From the NCBI GenBank assembly GCA_009909085.1, contig JAAANX010000025.1, positions 1-32,877 on the forward strand: DNA of 32,877 nucleotides, written 5' to 3'. The notes beneath the pieces are model-generated. The model saw only the letters and a list, made by a program, of their open reading frames with translations, was not told where the DNA came from and did not search any database. The position numbers and the translations under genes were made by a program. This document shows, in pieces, positions 22,746 to 30,797 of this stretch; positions within the stretch are counted from its first letter, which is position 1; the number at the start of each line of letters is the position of its first letter. This DNA is from Cyanobacteria bacterium GSL.Bin1 (GTDB lineage Bacteria > Cyanobacteriota > Cyanobacteriia > Cyanobacteriales > Rubidibacteraceae).

Positions 22746-25700
22746 ATGGCTGGTAATAACGTTATTTTCATTCACCCAGACGGAGCAGGTCCGGCTCACT
22801 ATGCTCTTGGTCGTCTTGCCACCGTTGGTCCCGACGGTCGCCTCAATTGGGACGAAATGACCGAATCAAGCGTTTATCTCGGTCATCTTGACGATCAAAT
22901 TGGAGCGACTTCCAACGCCGGTGCTGTGGCTCACGCCTATGGAATTAAGCCCGTAGCACCCAGTTATGGTTTTGACGAAAACGGAGAGCCCTATCAACCG
23001 CTTTCCGAATTGCAAGGGCAACTCCAAGCAGGAGCGGAATCCGGTTCTACCATTATGGAAGAAGCGATCGCTGCTGGCAAACCCACGGCAGTGATTCAAT
23101 CCGGCTTTATTGCTGAACCTGGTACGGGGGTTTTCCTCGCGGATGCAGAGAGCAGAGGTGACAGAGAAGGCATCACCGCTCAAATTATTGAATCTGGGGT
23201 TGATGTCATTCTCGGTGCGGGAGAAGTTGACTATCTCCCCGAAGGCGAAACCGGATTCTTTGGCGTAGAAGGAACTCGCACTGACGGTCGTAACCTCATC
23301 GAAGAAGCTCAAGACATGGGTTACGAAGTGGTTTACACGCGCGAACAACTCGAAGCGCTGCCCTCTGATGCCGAAAAGGTATTAGGGATTTTTGCCGCTG
23401 AAGATACCTACAATGACTTAACAGAACAACAGTTAAAGGATGCCGGATTATTTGACGAAAGTTTGCCCCTAAGCGAGCAACTCATTACCTACGGTCAACC
23501 GGATCAAAATAATCCCAATCCCCCGACTGTTGGCGAAATGATGAAAGCCACGCTTGGTTTAGACAAGTTTACCCAAGCTGAAGATGGCTTCTTCATCGTT
23601 GCGGAAGAAGAAGCAACCGATAACTTCGGTAACGACAATAACACTGCTGGTGTTTTAGACGCCGTTTTAAGAGCAGATGAAGCCATTGGTGCGGCGAAAG
23701 ACTTTGTTGATAACGTCAACCCCAACACCTTGGTTCTTACTGCTGCTGACAGTGCAGCTGGCGGTTTACAAATTGATGATGTTTCCGGTGAAACAGTTGG
23801 TACTAACTTCCGTCAGCGTTTCTTGGATGAAAACGGGGAAGAAGCGGCATTTGAAGTCCCTTTAGACGGTCAAACGGGTAATAACACAGAACCGTTTGTC
23901 ACGGGCGCACCCGATGCCAATGGAGATATCTTTGATTTTGGTACAGCGTGGGCAACCTTCAGTGATGTTCCTGGTAGCATCGTCAGCAAAGGTTATGGTG
24001 TTAACGCCGAGAAACTTTCTTCAACGGTTGATAACACAGGGATTTATCGTCTGATGTACGAAACCCTGTTCGATGTGGAACTGAATCCTCCCGAAGGGGT
24101 ACCGGATGATTTTGCCGTCGAGGAACCCCCTGAACCGACACAAGAGACAGGAAATGTCATCTTCATCCATCCTGACGGGACAAGCCCCTCACACTACGCT
24201 GCTGCTCGTTTTAACACTGTTGGCACGGATGGTCGTCTCAATTGGGATCAAATGACGGATGCTGGGGTTTACCTCGGTCACATGGAAGACCGAATTGTTG
24301 GGACCTCCAATGGTGGTGCTGTTGTTCACGCCATGGGCATCAAACCCTTTGCCGGTAGCTATGGTTTAGATGAAGCAGGGAATCCCTACACATCCTTATC
24401 CGGGAAAGAGGGAACAACCATCATGGAAGAAGCCCAAGCAGCGGGCAAAGCGGTGGGAATCGTTAACTCTGGCTTCATCGCTGAACCCGGTTCCGGTGTC
24501 TTTTTAGCTGACGTAGAAGATCGGGGTCAAACCGAAGCGATTACGGCTGAAATTCTAGAATCAGGGGCAGACGTTATTCTTGGCGGCGGCGAAACCGATT
24601 ATCTCCCCGAAGGAGTGGTTGGACGCTTTGGAGAAGAGGGAACCCGTACCGATGGTCGCAACCTGATTGAAGAAGCTGAAGACATGGGTTACACTGTTGT
24701 CTTTACGCGGGAAGAATTAGAAGCGGTTGATCCAGCAGAAACCGATAAGCTATTAGGGATTTTTGCCGCTCGCGATACCTACAACGATACCTTTGAAGAT
24801 GATCTGCGCGCTCAAGGATTCGTTGAGGAAAATGGGGATTTAATTTACTATGGGCAATCTCCTGAAAATCCCAACCCTCCCAGAATTGCAGAAATGACCG
24901 AAGTTGCCCTCTCGATTCTGTCTCAAGACGAAGATGGGTTCATGCTGGTTGCGGAAGAGGAAGCAACGGATAACTTCAATAATAACGATAATGCCGGTGG
25001 CGGTATCGAGGCGACCATTCGCGCTGATGAAGCCATTGGCGTTGCTCAAGATTTCATTAAGAATCAGGATCCCAATACCTTACTCATTACGGCTGCTGAT
25101 AGCGATGCGGATGGGGTGGAAGTTGATGATGTTTCTGGGGATACCGTTGGCACTTATGATGTGCAATCCCCTGATCTTGAGGTTCCCTTTGACGGTCAAA
25201 CTGGTGCTGATACTGAACCTTTCTCCACTCCTCCTGATGCCGATGGCGACACCTTCCAATTCGGAGTAAGTTCTGCAGGATTAGCGGATTTAGAAGGCTC
25301 AATTGTTGCCAAAACCTTTGGCATGAATTCGGAAACGCTGCCCGCCACTGCCGATAATACGGATATTTACCGCACCATGTATCGCACGCTCTTTGGTGTC
25401 GAACCAGAAGAAGTTGCTAATTCTAATCTTGTATTTGGTACCACTGGTGACGATGTCCTTGATTCTGCTGTCGATGCTAATTTTGATGGTGCTGGCGATC
25501 GCGTCTTTGCCGGTCCAGGAAATGACTTGATCGATACTAGTAGCTCACCCTTTGGTCAAAACCGAGTCTATGGGCAATCTGGGGATGATGAGTTTATTGC
25601 TGGTACAGGCGATCGCTTAATTGGCGGCGAGGGGGATGATAAGTTCTTCCTCACTGAAGAAAGCGGCGCTACTGTCATCACTGGCAATGCTGGCGCTGAC

Positions 25701-25931
25701 CAATTTTGGATCGCTACGGTTAGTTTTCCCAGTGAAGCGAACACCATCACTGACTTTACCTTTGAAGAGGATGTTCTCGGGATTGCAGGTATTGGTGCAA
25801 CTGACATCACTGATCTCGATATTGCTCAAGATGGAGACAACACCGCGATCGCGTTTGGCGGTAATGAATTAGCAATCTTACTTGAGGTTGATAGCAACGC
25901 TCTCACTAACAGTAACTTTGCCTTTGTTTAA
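22746..25931 (+). CDS. Secreted tandem alkaline-phosphatase-like protein with RTX-like tail
   Basis: The 1061-residue protein has two tandem PhoA-superfamily domains (about 4-455 and 470-885) and a C-terminal calcium-binding RTX-like region (about 890-1061: GTTGDDVLD, GPGNDLID, GQSGDDEFI, GGEGDDKFF). There is no N-terminal signal, so type I secretion through the C-terminus is likely. Aligned by eye to E. coli PhoA, each domain keeps the first metal aspartate (D12, D477), the nucleophile serine (S56, S521), the Glu/Asp pair (E287/D292, E737/D742) and the later aspartate (D335, D785). R137 in domain 1 fits the phosphate-binding arginine. All three histidine ligands are changed, the same way in both domains: H331 to Asn (N296, N746), H370 to Ser (S336, S786) and H412 to Gln (Q376, Q818). 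It may use a different metal or be non-catalytic. The protein is strongly acidic. Confidence 0.85.
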   Translation: MAGNNVIFIHPDGAGPAHYALGRLATVGPDGRLNWDEMTESSVYLGHLDDQIGATSNAGAVAHAYGIKPVAPSYGFDENGEPYQPLSELQGQLQAGAESGSTIMEEAIAAGKPTAVIQSGFIAEPGTGVFLADAESRGDREGITAQIIESGVDVILGAGEVDYLPEGETGFFGVEGTRTDGRNLIEEAQDMGYEVVYTREQLEALPSDAEKVLGIFAAEDTYNDLTEQQLKDAGLFDESLPLSEQLITYGQPDQNNPNPPTVGEMMKATLGLDKFTQAEDGFFIVAEEEATDNFGNDNNTAGVLDAVLRADEAIGAAKDFVDNVNPNTLVLTAADSAAGGLQIDDVSGETVGTNFRQRFLDENGEEAAFEVPLDGQTGNNTEPFVTGAPDANGDIFDFGTAWATFSDVPGSIVSKGYGVNAEKLSSTVDNTGIYRLMYETLFDVELNPPEGVPDDFAVEEPPEPTQETGNVIFIHPDGTSPSHYAAARFNTVGTDGRLNWDQMTDAGVYLGHMEDRIVGTSNGGAVVHAMGIKPFAGSYGLDEAGNPYTSLSGKEGTTIMEEAQAAGKAVGIVNSGFIAEPGSGVFLADVEDRGQTEAITAEILESGADVILGGGETDYLPEGVVGRFGEEGTRTDGRNLIEEAEDMGYTVVFTREELEAVDPAETDKLLGIFAARDTYNDTFEDDLRAQGFVEENGDLIYYGQSPENPNPPRIAEMTEVALSILSQDEDGFMLVAEEEATDNFNNNDNAGGGIEATIRADEAIGVAQDFIKNQDPNTLLITAADSDADGVEVDDVSGDTVGTYDVQSPDLEVPFDGQTGADTEPFSTPPDADGDTFQFGVSSAGLADLEGSIVAKTFGMNSETLPATADNTDIYRTMYRTLFGVEPEEVANSNLVFGTTGDDVLDSAVDANFDGAGDRVFAGPGNDLIDTSSSPFGQNRVYGQSGDDEFIAGTGDRLIGGEGDDKFFLTEESGATVITGNAGADQFWIATVSFPSEANTITDFTFEEDVLGIAGIGATDITDLDIAQDGDNTAIAFGGNELAILLEVDSNALTNSNFAFV

Positions 25932-26062
25932 TCAAGCAATCGCTTAATTTTTCGCGGCTCTAGAGTCATTCTAAAATCCCCTGAGTAGAAGGTAAGGTTA
26001 TTTCTACTTGGGGGATAACAATTAATCAAACGAATCAAGGCAATGTATTCTTGATCCGCCAT
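25928..26062 (-). CDS. Small convergent ORF, unknown (44 aa)
   Basis: An ATG-started frame encodes 44 residues (MADQEYIALIRLIN at the start, LEPRKIKRLLD at the end). Its stop codon overlaps that of the phosphatase-like gene by 4 bp, tail to tail. The same frame stays open for about 33 more codons upstream (including RLVAIVLYPNSFKPDQIL) without an ATG, GTG or TTG. The composition looks protein-like, so this may be a small gene, the end of a decayed one, or chance. It overlaps the promoter side of the HlyD gene and contains the hairpin at 25976-26016. No family recognised. Confidence 0.3.
   Translation of the reverse strand: MADQEYIALIRLINCYPPSRNNLTFYSGDFRMTLEPRKIKRLLD
25976..26016. terminator. 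Long hairpin after the phosphatase-like gene
   Basis: A 15-bp stem (25976-25990 with 26002-26016, ATCCCC...AGTAGAA against TTCTACT...GGGGAT, two G-T wobbles) surrounds an 11-base loop, 45 bp after the stop at 25931. There is no strong T-tract. It is the best candidate for the transcript end. Confidence 0.45.
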
Positions 26063-26126
26063 TACTGTACTTAGGATTTGATCCGGTTTAAAACTATTAG
26101 GGTATAGTACAATCGCAACTAAACGA

Positions 26127-26153
26127 TACGGTGTAGTATAAAAACTTTCCGTA
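26127..26153 (+). promoter_or_regulatory. Inverted repeat in the exporter promoter region
   Basis: TACGG (26127-26131) and CCGTA (26149-26153) flank a TAGTATAAA segment that could be a -10 region, 16 bp before the HlyD ATG. A repressor operator for the exporter is possible, but no regulator gene is adjacent. Confidence 0.2.
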
Positions 26154-26168
26154 CAAAGGCTTGAGGAG

Positions 26169-27425
26169 ATGGTTCAGCAAACTTCAACCTATTCGGAAGA
26201 TACGCCTTCCCCGCCATCGCGATCGCGCACACTGCGGTTTCTGATTCCCCTCGCCTTAGTTTTAGCGGGTGTGGGAGTGGGCGTGAGATACTACTTCTTT
26301 TCCCCAACGGAACAAACTGCGATTGAACTCAGTGGACGAATTGAAGGCTATGAAACTGATGTTGGAACAACGGTTTCTGGTCGAGTGGAACAAATAACTG
26401 TCCGAGAAGGCGATCGCGTGACAATCAATCAGATGGTTGCAAAGCTGGATGATGATGAACTGCAAGCGCGATACAAGGGAACGCAAGCCAGATTGGAGAG
26501 TACGCAACAAGAAGTCCAGCAAGCGCGATCGCAGATTGAAATTGTTCAAAGTAACATTCGGGAAACCCGCTTAAGTCGTCAACAAGCCCAAGATAATGCC
26601 CAAGGGAGGATTGAAGAAGCGCGAGGGAATCTTGAAGCTGCAACCGCGCAACTGGATCAAGCCCAAGCCAATCAAACAGAAGCCCAATCTCAACTCCAAT
26701 TAGCCAAAGTGGATCGCGATCGGTTTAAAACCTTATGGGAACAAGGAGTGGTTCCGCGACAACGCTTTGATCAAGCCCAAACCGAATGGGAAAGCCGACA
26801 AGCCACCCTCAAAGCCCGTCAATCGGCTGTGAATGCAGCGCGACGTCAAGTGAATGTGGCAGAGGGAACCTTGCGACAGGCACAAACCAGTAGCTTTGAC
26901 CCAGAAATTTTCACGGAACGACTGCAAGGACTACAACAGCAACTCGATCAAGCGAGATCGCGCCTCAAAGCTGCCCAAGCTAATGTTGCCAACGCCCAAG
27001 CCAATGCAGAAGAAATTAAAGCCCAGTTAGATGATTTAGAGATTACCAGTCCCATTGCTGGTGTCGTTCTAGATCGCATTGCTGAACCAGGGGAAGTGCT
27101 GAGTGCGGGGAAAATTATCGTCACTGTTCTCGATTTAGATGAGGTCTACCTGCGTGGGTATGTTCCCGAAGGTGAAATTGGCAAAATTAGAGTGGGTCAA
27201 GAGGCAAAGGTTTATCTGGATTCCGATCCCAATACGCCTTTAGCAGCCACTGTCACTTCCATTGATAGTGAAGCCTCCTTTACTCCTGAGAATATTTATT
27301 TTAAGCGCGATCGCGTGCAACAAGTCTTTGGTTTGAAACTTAGCATTGATAATCCCCAAGGTTTTGCTAAACCGGGAATGCCCGCCGATGCCAATATTAT
27401 ACTCCAATCTGAAGCAACGGAGTAA
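26169..27425 (+). CDS. HlyD-family membrane fusion (periplasmic adaptor) protein of an ABC exporter
   Basis: The 418-residue protein has one N-terminal membrane helix (about 21-43, FLIPLALVLAGVGVGVRYYF). A split lipoyl/barrel-sandwich domain follows (GRIEGYETDVGTTVSGRVEQI, closing with LDDLEITSPIAGVVLDRIAEPGEVL). Between them a long alpha-helical coiled-coil hairpin (about 95-290) is rich in Gln, Ala and Arg. The C-terminal beta-barrel includes VYLRGYVPEGEIGKIRVGQ. It resembles YbhG-type adaptors that pair with the double-ATPase protein encoded next, and would bridge inner-membrane permease and outer-membrane factor. The stop TAA abuts the first candidate TTG start of the ATPase gene. AAAGG lies 9 bases before its own ATG. 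Confidence 0.9.
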   Translation: MVQQTSTYSEDTPSPPSRSRTLRFLIPLALVLAGVGVGVRYYFFSPTEQTAIELSGRIEGYETDVGTTVSGRVEQITVREGDRVTINQMVAKLDDDELQARYKGTQARLESTQQEVQQARSQIEIVQSNIRETRLSRQQAQDNAQGRIEEARGNLEAATAQLDQAQANQTEAQSQLQLAKVDRDRFKTLWEQGVVPRQRFDQAQTEWESRQATLKARQSAVNAARRQVNVAEGTLRQAQTSSFDPEIFTERLQGLQQQLDQARSRLKAAQANVANAQANAEEIKAQLDDLEITSPIAGVVLDRIAEPGEVLSAGKIIVTVLDLDEVYLRGYVPEGEIGKIRVGQEAKVYLDSDPNTPLAATVTSIDSEASFTPENIYFKRDRVQQVFGLKLSIDNPQGFAKPGMPADANIILQSEATE

Positions 27426-29435
27426 TTGTTATTAATTCAACCACAGAGACACAGAGGACACAGAGAGTTGAACAACTTGGACGGTCACGTAAGATCTGAG
27501 AGAGGGGGTAAAGAAACAACTCCCGCTTCCCCTGTTATCCGTGTGGAAGGTTTATGGAAACAGTACGGAAACTTTCCTGCGGTCAAAGGAATCAACTTCA
27601 CTGTGGGGAAAGGAGAGATTTTTGGTTTAATTGGACCCGATGGTGCAGGAAAAACCACGACATTTAACATTCTCGCTGGTGTTATGGAAGCGACTAGCGG
27701 AACCATAGAAGTTTTAGGAAATCTTCCGCGAGAGGTACGCTTACAAACCGGCTATCTCACCCAAAAGTTTTCTCTCTACTCCGATTTAAGCATTATAGAA
27801 AACCTCTCTTATAATGCCCGTGTGCGGAAAGTTCCCGAAAGTCAATTTCAATCTCGCGCCCAAGACTTATTACAAAGAGTTGATTTAGAACCCTTTAAAA
27901 ATCGCCTCGCTAGTCAACTCTCAGGGGGAATGAAGCAAAAACTCGCTCTCTGTTGTGCCTTAGTATCCAATCCCGAAGTTTTGTTACTTGATGAACCCAC
28001 CACCGGGGTTGATCCAGTTTCCAGAAGAGAATTTTGGGATTTATTGGCTTCCGTTGCAGCAGAAGGGGTCACGATTGTTGCTGCCACACCTTACTTAGAT
28101 GAAGCGGAACGGTGTCATCAGATCACCTTGATGTATGATGGTGAAATTCAACAGATGGGAACCGGATTGCAGTTGCAAGAAAGTCTAGGTTTAGTGCGTT
28201 TAGAAGTGCGGTGTGATGATATTTTTCAAGCGGAAACTGTTTTACGAGAGAGGATATCTCAGGGAAAAACGAGTCTCGCTGATATCCAATCTTTCGGCGA
28301 TCGCGTTGATATTTTAACCCCTGATAGTAATGCGGGAACCGAAGAAACTCAAGCCATCCTCGAAGAAAATCAGATTACCGTCAATCGTATCGAAACCAAC
28401 GAACCCACCTTAGAAAACGTCTTTGTTAGTAACCTCCGCGCCTCTCAATCGGATCCCCCCTTTATTCCCTTCCCAAGACATCGCAATGGAAAAACAGATG
28501 CTGACACCGCGATCGGGGCGTATAACCTGCAAAAAACTTTTGGTGACTTCCAAGCGGTAAAAGGGGTTGACCTAGAAGTCAAATATGGGGAAATTTATGG
28601 CTTACTGGGTGCGAATGGCGCCGGCAAAACCACGATGATTAAAATGCTGTGTGGCTTACTTCCCGCCAGTGGCGGTGACATGATTCTAGCCGGACAACGA
28701 GAGAATATTTATAGTAGTGAAACGCGATCGCGCATTGGCTACATGAGTCAGAAGTTCACTCTCTACGACGACCTGACCATCATCCAAAACCTGCGCTTCT
28801 ACTGTGGCGTTTATGGTGTACCCAGCAAACTCCGTTCCGAGAAAATTGATTGGGTATTGAAAACTTGCGGTTTAGAGGGTCAAGAAAACACCTTCACGGG
28901 AAGACTCCCTGGTGGATGGAAACAACGAGTCGCCTTTGGTGCGTCAGTCATGCACGAACCGGAAATTTTATTCCTAGACGAACCCACTTCTGGCGTTGAT
29001 CCCCTCGCAAGACGACAATTCTGGCGCTTCATTCGCGATTTCGCCCAACAAGGAACCGCCATTTTAGTGACAACGCACTATCTCGAAGAAGCAGAAAACT
29101 GTAATCGGATGGGCTTCATGGTTGCAGGGGAAGTCGTCACCCAAGGTTCACCCACCCAAATTAAAGCCGAACAACCGGGTCAATTAGTCGAAATTAAAAC
29201 CAATAATGTGGAAGCGACTGCTAACACGTTGAAGGCAGATTTTGAAAGTTGGCGCGTAGCCATTTTCGGCGATCGCGTTCACCTTGTTTTAGACAATGTA
29301 GAAGAAAATTGGTCACAAGTGGAACAGCGTTTAGAGGAAGCTAATTTAAAGATTTACAGCCACCGTTTAATTCCGTTTTCGTTAGAGGATGCGTTTATTG
29401 GCATTGTGCAGCGGGAAGGTAACAGTAATGAATAG
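27426..29435 (+). CDS. Double-ATPase ABC transporter protein (YbhF-like)
   Basis: A single protein of up to 669 residues carries two complete ABC ATPase domains. Domain 1 (about 38-320) has Walker A GPDGAGKTT, signature LSGGMKQ and Walker B LLLDEPTTG. Domain 2 (about 360-660) has Walker A GANGAGKTT, a degenerate signature LPGGWKQ and Walker B LFLDEPTSG. The fused layout and the HlyD gene before it match E. coli YbhF/YbhG exporters. The start is uncertain: in-frame TTG codons lie at 27426, 27468 and 27477, and the first 40 residues are not conserved-looking. TTG 27468 has AGAGGA 9 bases upstream, supplied by a dispersed repeat. The two permease genes expected next are missing. Confidence 0.88.
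   Translation: MLLIQPQRHRGHRELNNLDGHVRSERGGKETTPASPVIRVEGLWKQYGNFPAVKGINFTVGKGEIFGLIGPDGAGKTTTFNILAGVMEATSGTIEVLGNLPREVRLQTGYLTQKFSLYSDLSIIENLSYNARVRKVPESQFQSRAQDLLQRVDLEPFKNRLASQLSGGMKQKLALCCALVSNPEVLLLDEPTTGVDPVSRREFWDLLASVAAEGVTIVAATPYLDEAERCHQITLMYDGEIQQMGTGLQLQESLGLVRLEVRCDDIFQAETVLRERISQGKTSLADIQSFGDRVDILTPDSNAGTEETQAILEENQITVNRIETNEPTLENVFVSNLRASQSDPPFIPFPRHRNGKTDADTAIGAYNLQKTFGDFQAVKGVDLEVKYGEIYGLLGANGAGKTTMIKMLCGLLPASGGDMILAGQRENIYSSETRSRIGYMSQKFTLYDDLTIIQNLRFYCGVYGVPSKLRSEKIDWVLKTCGLEGQENTFTGRLPGGWKQRVAFGASVMHEPEILFLDEPTSGVDPLARRQFWRFIRDFAQQGTAILVTTHYLEEAENCNRMGFMVAGEVVTQGSPTQIKAEQPGQLVEIKTNNVEATANTLKADFESWRVAIFGDRVHLVLDNVEENWSQVEQRLEEANLKIYSHRLIPFSLEDAFIGIVQREGNSNE
27440..27467 (+). 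repeat. CACAGAG-type dispersed short repeat
   Basis: The sequence is a run of the period-8/9 unit CACAGAGA/CACAGAGG (three to four units). Short repeats of this ACCACAGAG...CACAGAG type are commonly scattered between cyanobacterial genes. It lies between the HlyD stop and the ABC ATPase domain and, if translated, gives the low-complexity HRGHRE segment. It may therefore be leader rather than coding sequence. Confidence 0.5.
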
Positions 29436-29514
29436 CAAGTTAAAATTTAATTTTCAATATGTTTTTATATTCCAAGGAATTAGAGCCCTATCCTCAAAAT
29501 CCCGAATATTATAA
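29428..29514 (+). pseudogene. Possible residual start of the lost ABC permease gene
   Basis: An ATG overlaps the end of the ATPase gene by 8 bp (ATGAATAG, where TAG is the ATPase stop), the arrangement expected of a translationally coupled next gene. The frame runs for only 28 codons (beginning MNSKLKFNF) and stops inside the 3' end of the convergent PIN gene. No membrane helix characteristic of a permease remains. This could be the scar of a permease gene replaced by the toxin-antitoxin island, or chance. Confidence 0.25.
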
Positions 29515-29843
29515 GTGAGTATAGTGCTAGCTCTTGCTTCTATAGCAAGAGCAACAACGTGACGATCTTTGGGATGATTGGTCATCTGCTCTACTAATTC
29601 TGGTCGAACTTCAAGTAAGCTATTAGGAAAAGTATTTTTAATGGCATTTTCAATACTTTGAGCAGTTTCCTTGGATTTCCTTTTTTTATTAATCAAGTTA
29701 CGAGAGACTTCATCTAGAATCTCTTGAGAAAAACAAGGACGATAGAAACCTTCTTCTGCAATACGTAACAATGTATCGCATAATGGCATAGGGTAAATGA
29801 CACAAGCATCTAAGACAATCTTTGGAGATTCCTCACTAACCAA
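29454..29843 (-). CDS. PIN-domain toxin (VapC-like ribonuclease)
   Basis: The 129-residue protein carries the PIN acidic residues: D12 in IVLDACVIYP, E45 in EILDEVSRNL, D93 in HPKDRHVVALA and D115 in NIRDFEDR. PIN toxins are Mg-dependent endoribonucleases acting on tRNA or rRNA; the target here is unknown. The start appears to be TTG at 29843, with AGAGAG about 5 bases before it and no suitable ATG nearby. It follows its HTH antitoxin by 27 bp, the usual antitoxin-first order for excisionase-type/PIN pairs. Its 3' end sits 18 bp from the ABC gene stop, convergently. Confidence 0.85.
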   Translation of the reverse strand: MVSEESPKIVLDACVIYPMPLCDTLLRIAEEGFYRPCFSQEILDEVSRNLINKKRKSKETAQSIENAIKNTFPNSLLEVRPELVEQMTNHPKDRHVVALAIEARASTILTYNIRDFEDRALIPWNIKTY

Positions 29844-29870
29844 AATAGCTCTCTCTTAAATTGACTACTA

Positions 29871-30290
29871 TTATTCATCATACAAACCTTCTTCTTCTAA
29901 TAAATTAGTCAACTTACTCAATTCGGTTCTTCGGCGTTCTCGTCGCTCTCTAAATGCTGCCAAATCCGAGGTGAGGATACGATAATGCGATCCGGTTTTA
30001 GCATAGGGAATCTCACCTGTTTGTAATAGTTTCACTAAATGAGGACGTGATACACCTAAAAGATCGGCAGCTTGTTTTGCTGTTAACTCTTTACCTTTAC
30101 TAAAAACAACAACTTCTTGATGATCAGCCATATATTCTAAAAGTCTAGCCAAAGATACACAAAAATCTTTTTGCAGGGAAAACTCTTTATCACCTATGGA
30201 TATGGGTTTGCCAGATTTTAATTCACTAGCAAATTCTCTCAAGACCTCCTCTTGAGCTTTGTTGTGTAAAGTAGTTTGAAGTTCAGGCAT
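29871..30290 (-). CDS. Excisionase-type HTH antitoxin
   Basis: The 139-residue protein has a helix-turn-helix of the excisionase/MerR-like kind at about 68-113 (ELTAKQAADLLGVSRPHLVKLLQTGEIPYAKTG). A charged C-terminal tail (RERRERRRTELSKLTNLLEEEG) probably wraps and neutralises the PIN toxin. Such HTH/PIN pairs are a well-known toxin-antitoxin type in which the antitoxin represses its own operon. The ATG at 30290 is supported by the full-length family match. Direct repeats at 30306-30339 upstream may be its operator. Confidence 0.85.
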   Translation of the reverse strand: MPELQTTLHNKAQEEVLREFASELKSGKPISIGDKEFSLQKDFCVSLARLLEYMADHQEVVVFSKGKELTAKQAADLLGVSRPHLVKLLQTGEIPYAKTGSHYRILTSDLAAFRERRERRRTELSKLTNLLEEEGLYDE

Positions 30291-30305
30291 AGTATCACCT
30301 TAGTT

Positions 30306-30339
30306 TTAGATTAGTAGTTATGTCTCTTAGCTTAGTAGT
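30306..30339 (-). promoter_or_regulatory. Direct-repeat operator candidate for the HTH/PIN module
   Basis: TTAGATTAGTAGT (30306-30318) and TTAGCTTAGTAGT (30327-30339) match at 12 of 13 positions and are exactly 21 bp apart, two helical turns. They lie 16-49 bp upstream of the antitoxin start. This is what an autoregulating HTH antitoxin would be expected to bind. Confidence 0.4.
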
Positions 30340-30679
30340 ATAACTGACTTACCTTTATCATGCAATAACTGAAATAAATAAAATAACTGAATTTATGGCC
30401 CTATAGGTTCAGGATAGGACAAAGGTTAATTATGTCTTAGCAATTAAGACGGTCCCATCGCACTACCAGCTAAGTAAAACGTCTTCACTCCTTGCGTAGT
30501 GCTATAACGGAACTTCCTTCAAGTGAAAAGAAGAAAACTGTTGCTTGGAAAGACTTACAGCCATTTTTCCGTCGTATCTACTGGGTACAAGTTTTTCGAG
30601 TCCACTTGTGGAGAGGGTTTGAAGCCCAATTGCGTTTGTGCAGATAAGAGCATCAGTAAAAGAGAAGTTAGGAGCAAAT

Positions 30680-30721
30680 ATGAATTCTCGTGAAAGCGCG
30701 ATTACCTGGCATAAAGCATAG
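30680..30721 (+). pseudogene. Start fragment of a small gene related to the ORF at 31599
   Basis: The first 27 bases (ATG to ...GCGCGATTA) match those at 31599 in 24 of 27 positions, and a GGAG sits 5 bases before the ATG. The frame ends after 13 codons (MNSRESAITWHKA). This looks like the leftover 5' end of a duplicated small gene. Confidence 0.35.
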
Positions 30722-30731
30722 AGCGTAATGC

Positions 30732-30779
30732 TTGCCAATCTACAAGCTGTTATTTGCTAGTGTGTACACATGATACACA
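30732..30779 (+). promoter_or_regulatory. Promoter and operator of the Phd/PIN module
   Basis: TTGCCA (30732-30737) and TGCTAG (30755-30760) are spaced by 17 bases, a good -35/-10 pair. The predicted start of transcription falls in the perfect palindrome TGTGTACACA (30761-30770), and TACACA follows at 30774-30779. The palindrome contains TGTACA, the core hexamer recognised by the E. coli YefM antitoxin. The antitoxin ATG is at 30798. Confidence 0.5.
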
Positions 30780-30797
30780 GTAACAAAAAGTAGAATC

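Larger units (their letters stand above)
30340..30797. other. Gene-poor stretch between two toxin-antitoxin modules
   Basis: It holds a GTCTTA/TAAGAC hairpin (30434-30450) and a minus-strand open frame of 78 codons (30502-30738) with no recognised family; that frame could be a transposase or other remnant. It also contains a broken small ORF (30680-30721) and the promoter/operator of the Phd-type antitoxin (30732-30779). No HIP1 site is present. Confidence 0.45.

Noticed and set aside
30502-30738. Minus-strand 78-codon open frame followed by a GTCTTA/TAAGAC hairpin, considered as a TnpB C-terminal remnant
   Set aside because: No conserved transposase motif such as the zinc-finger cysteines or the catalytic Asp/Glu is visible, so it is mentioned only within the intergenic entry.
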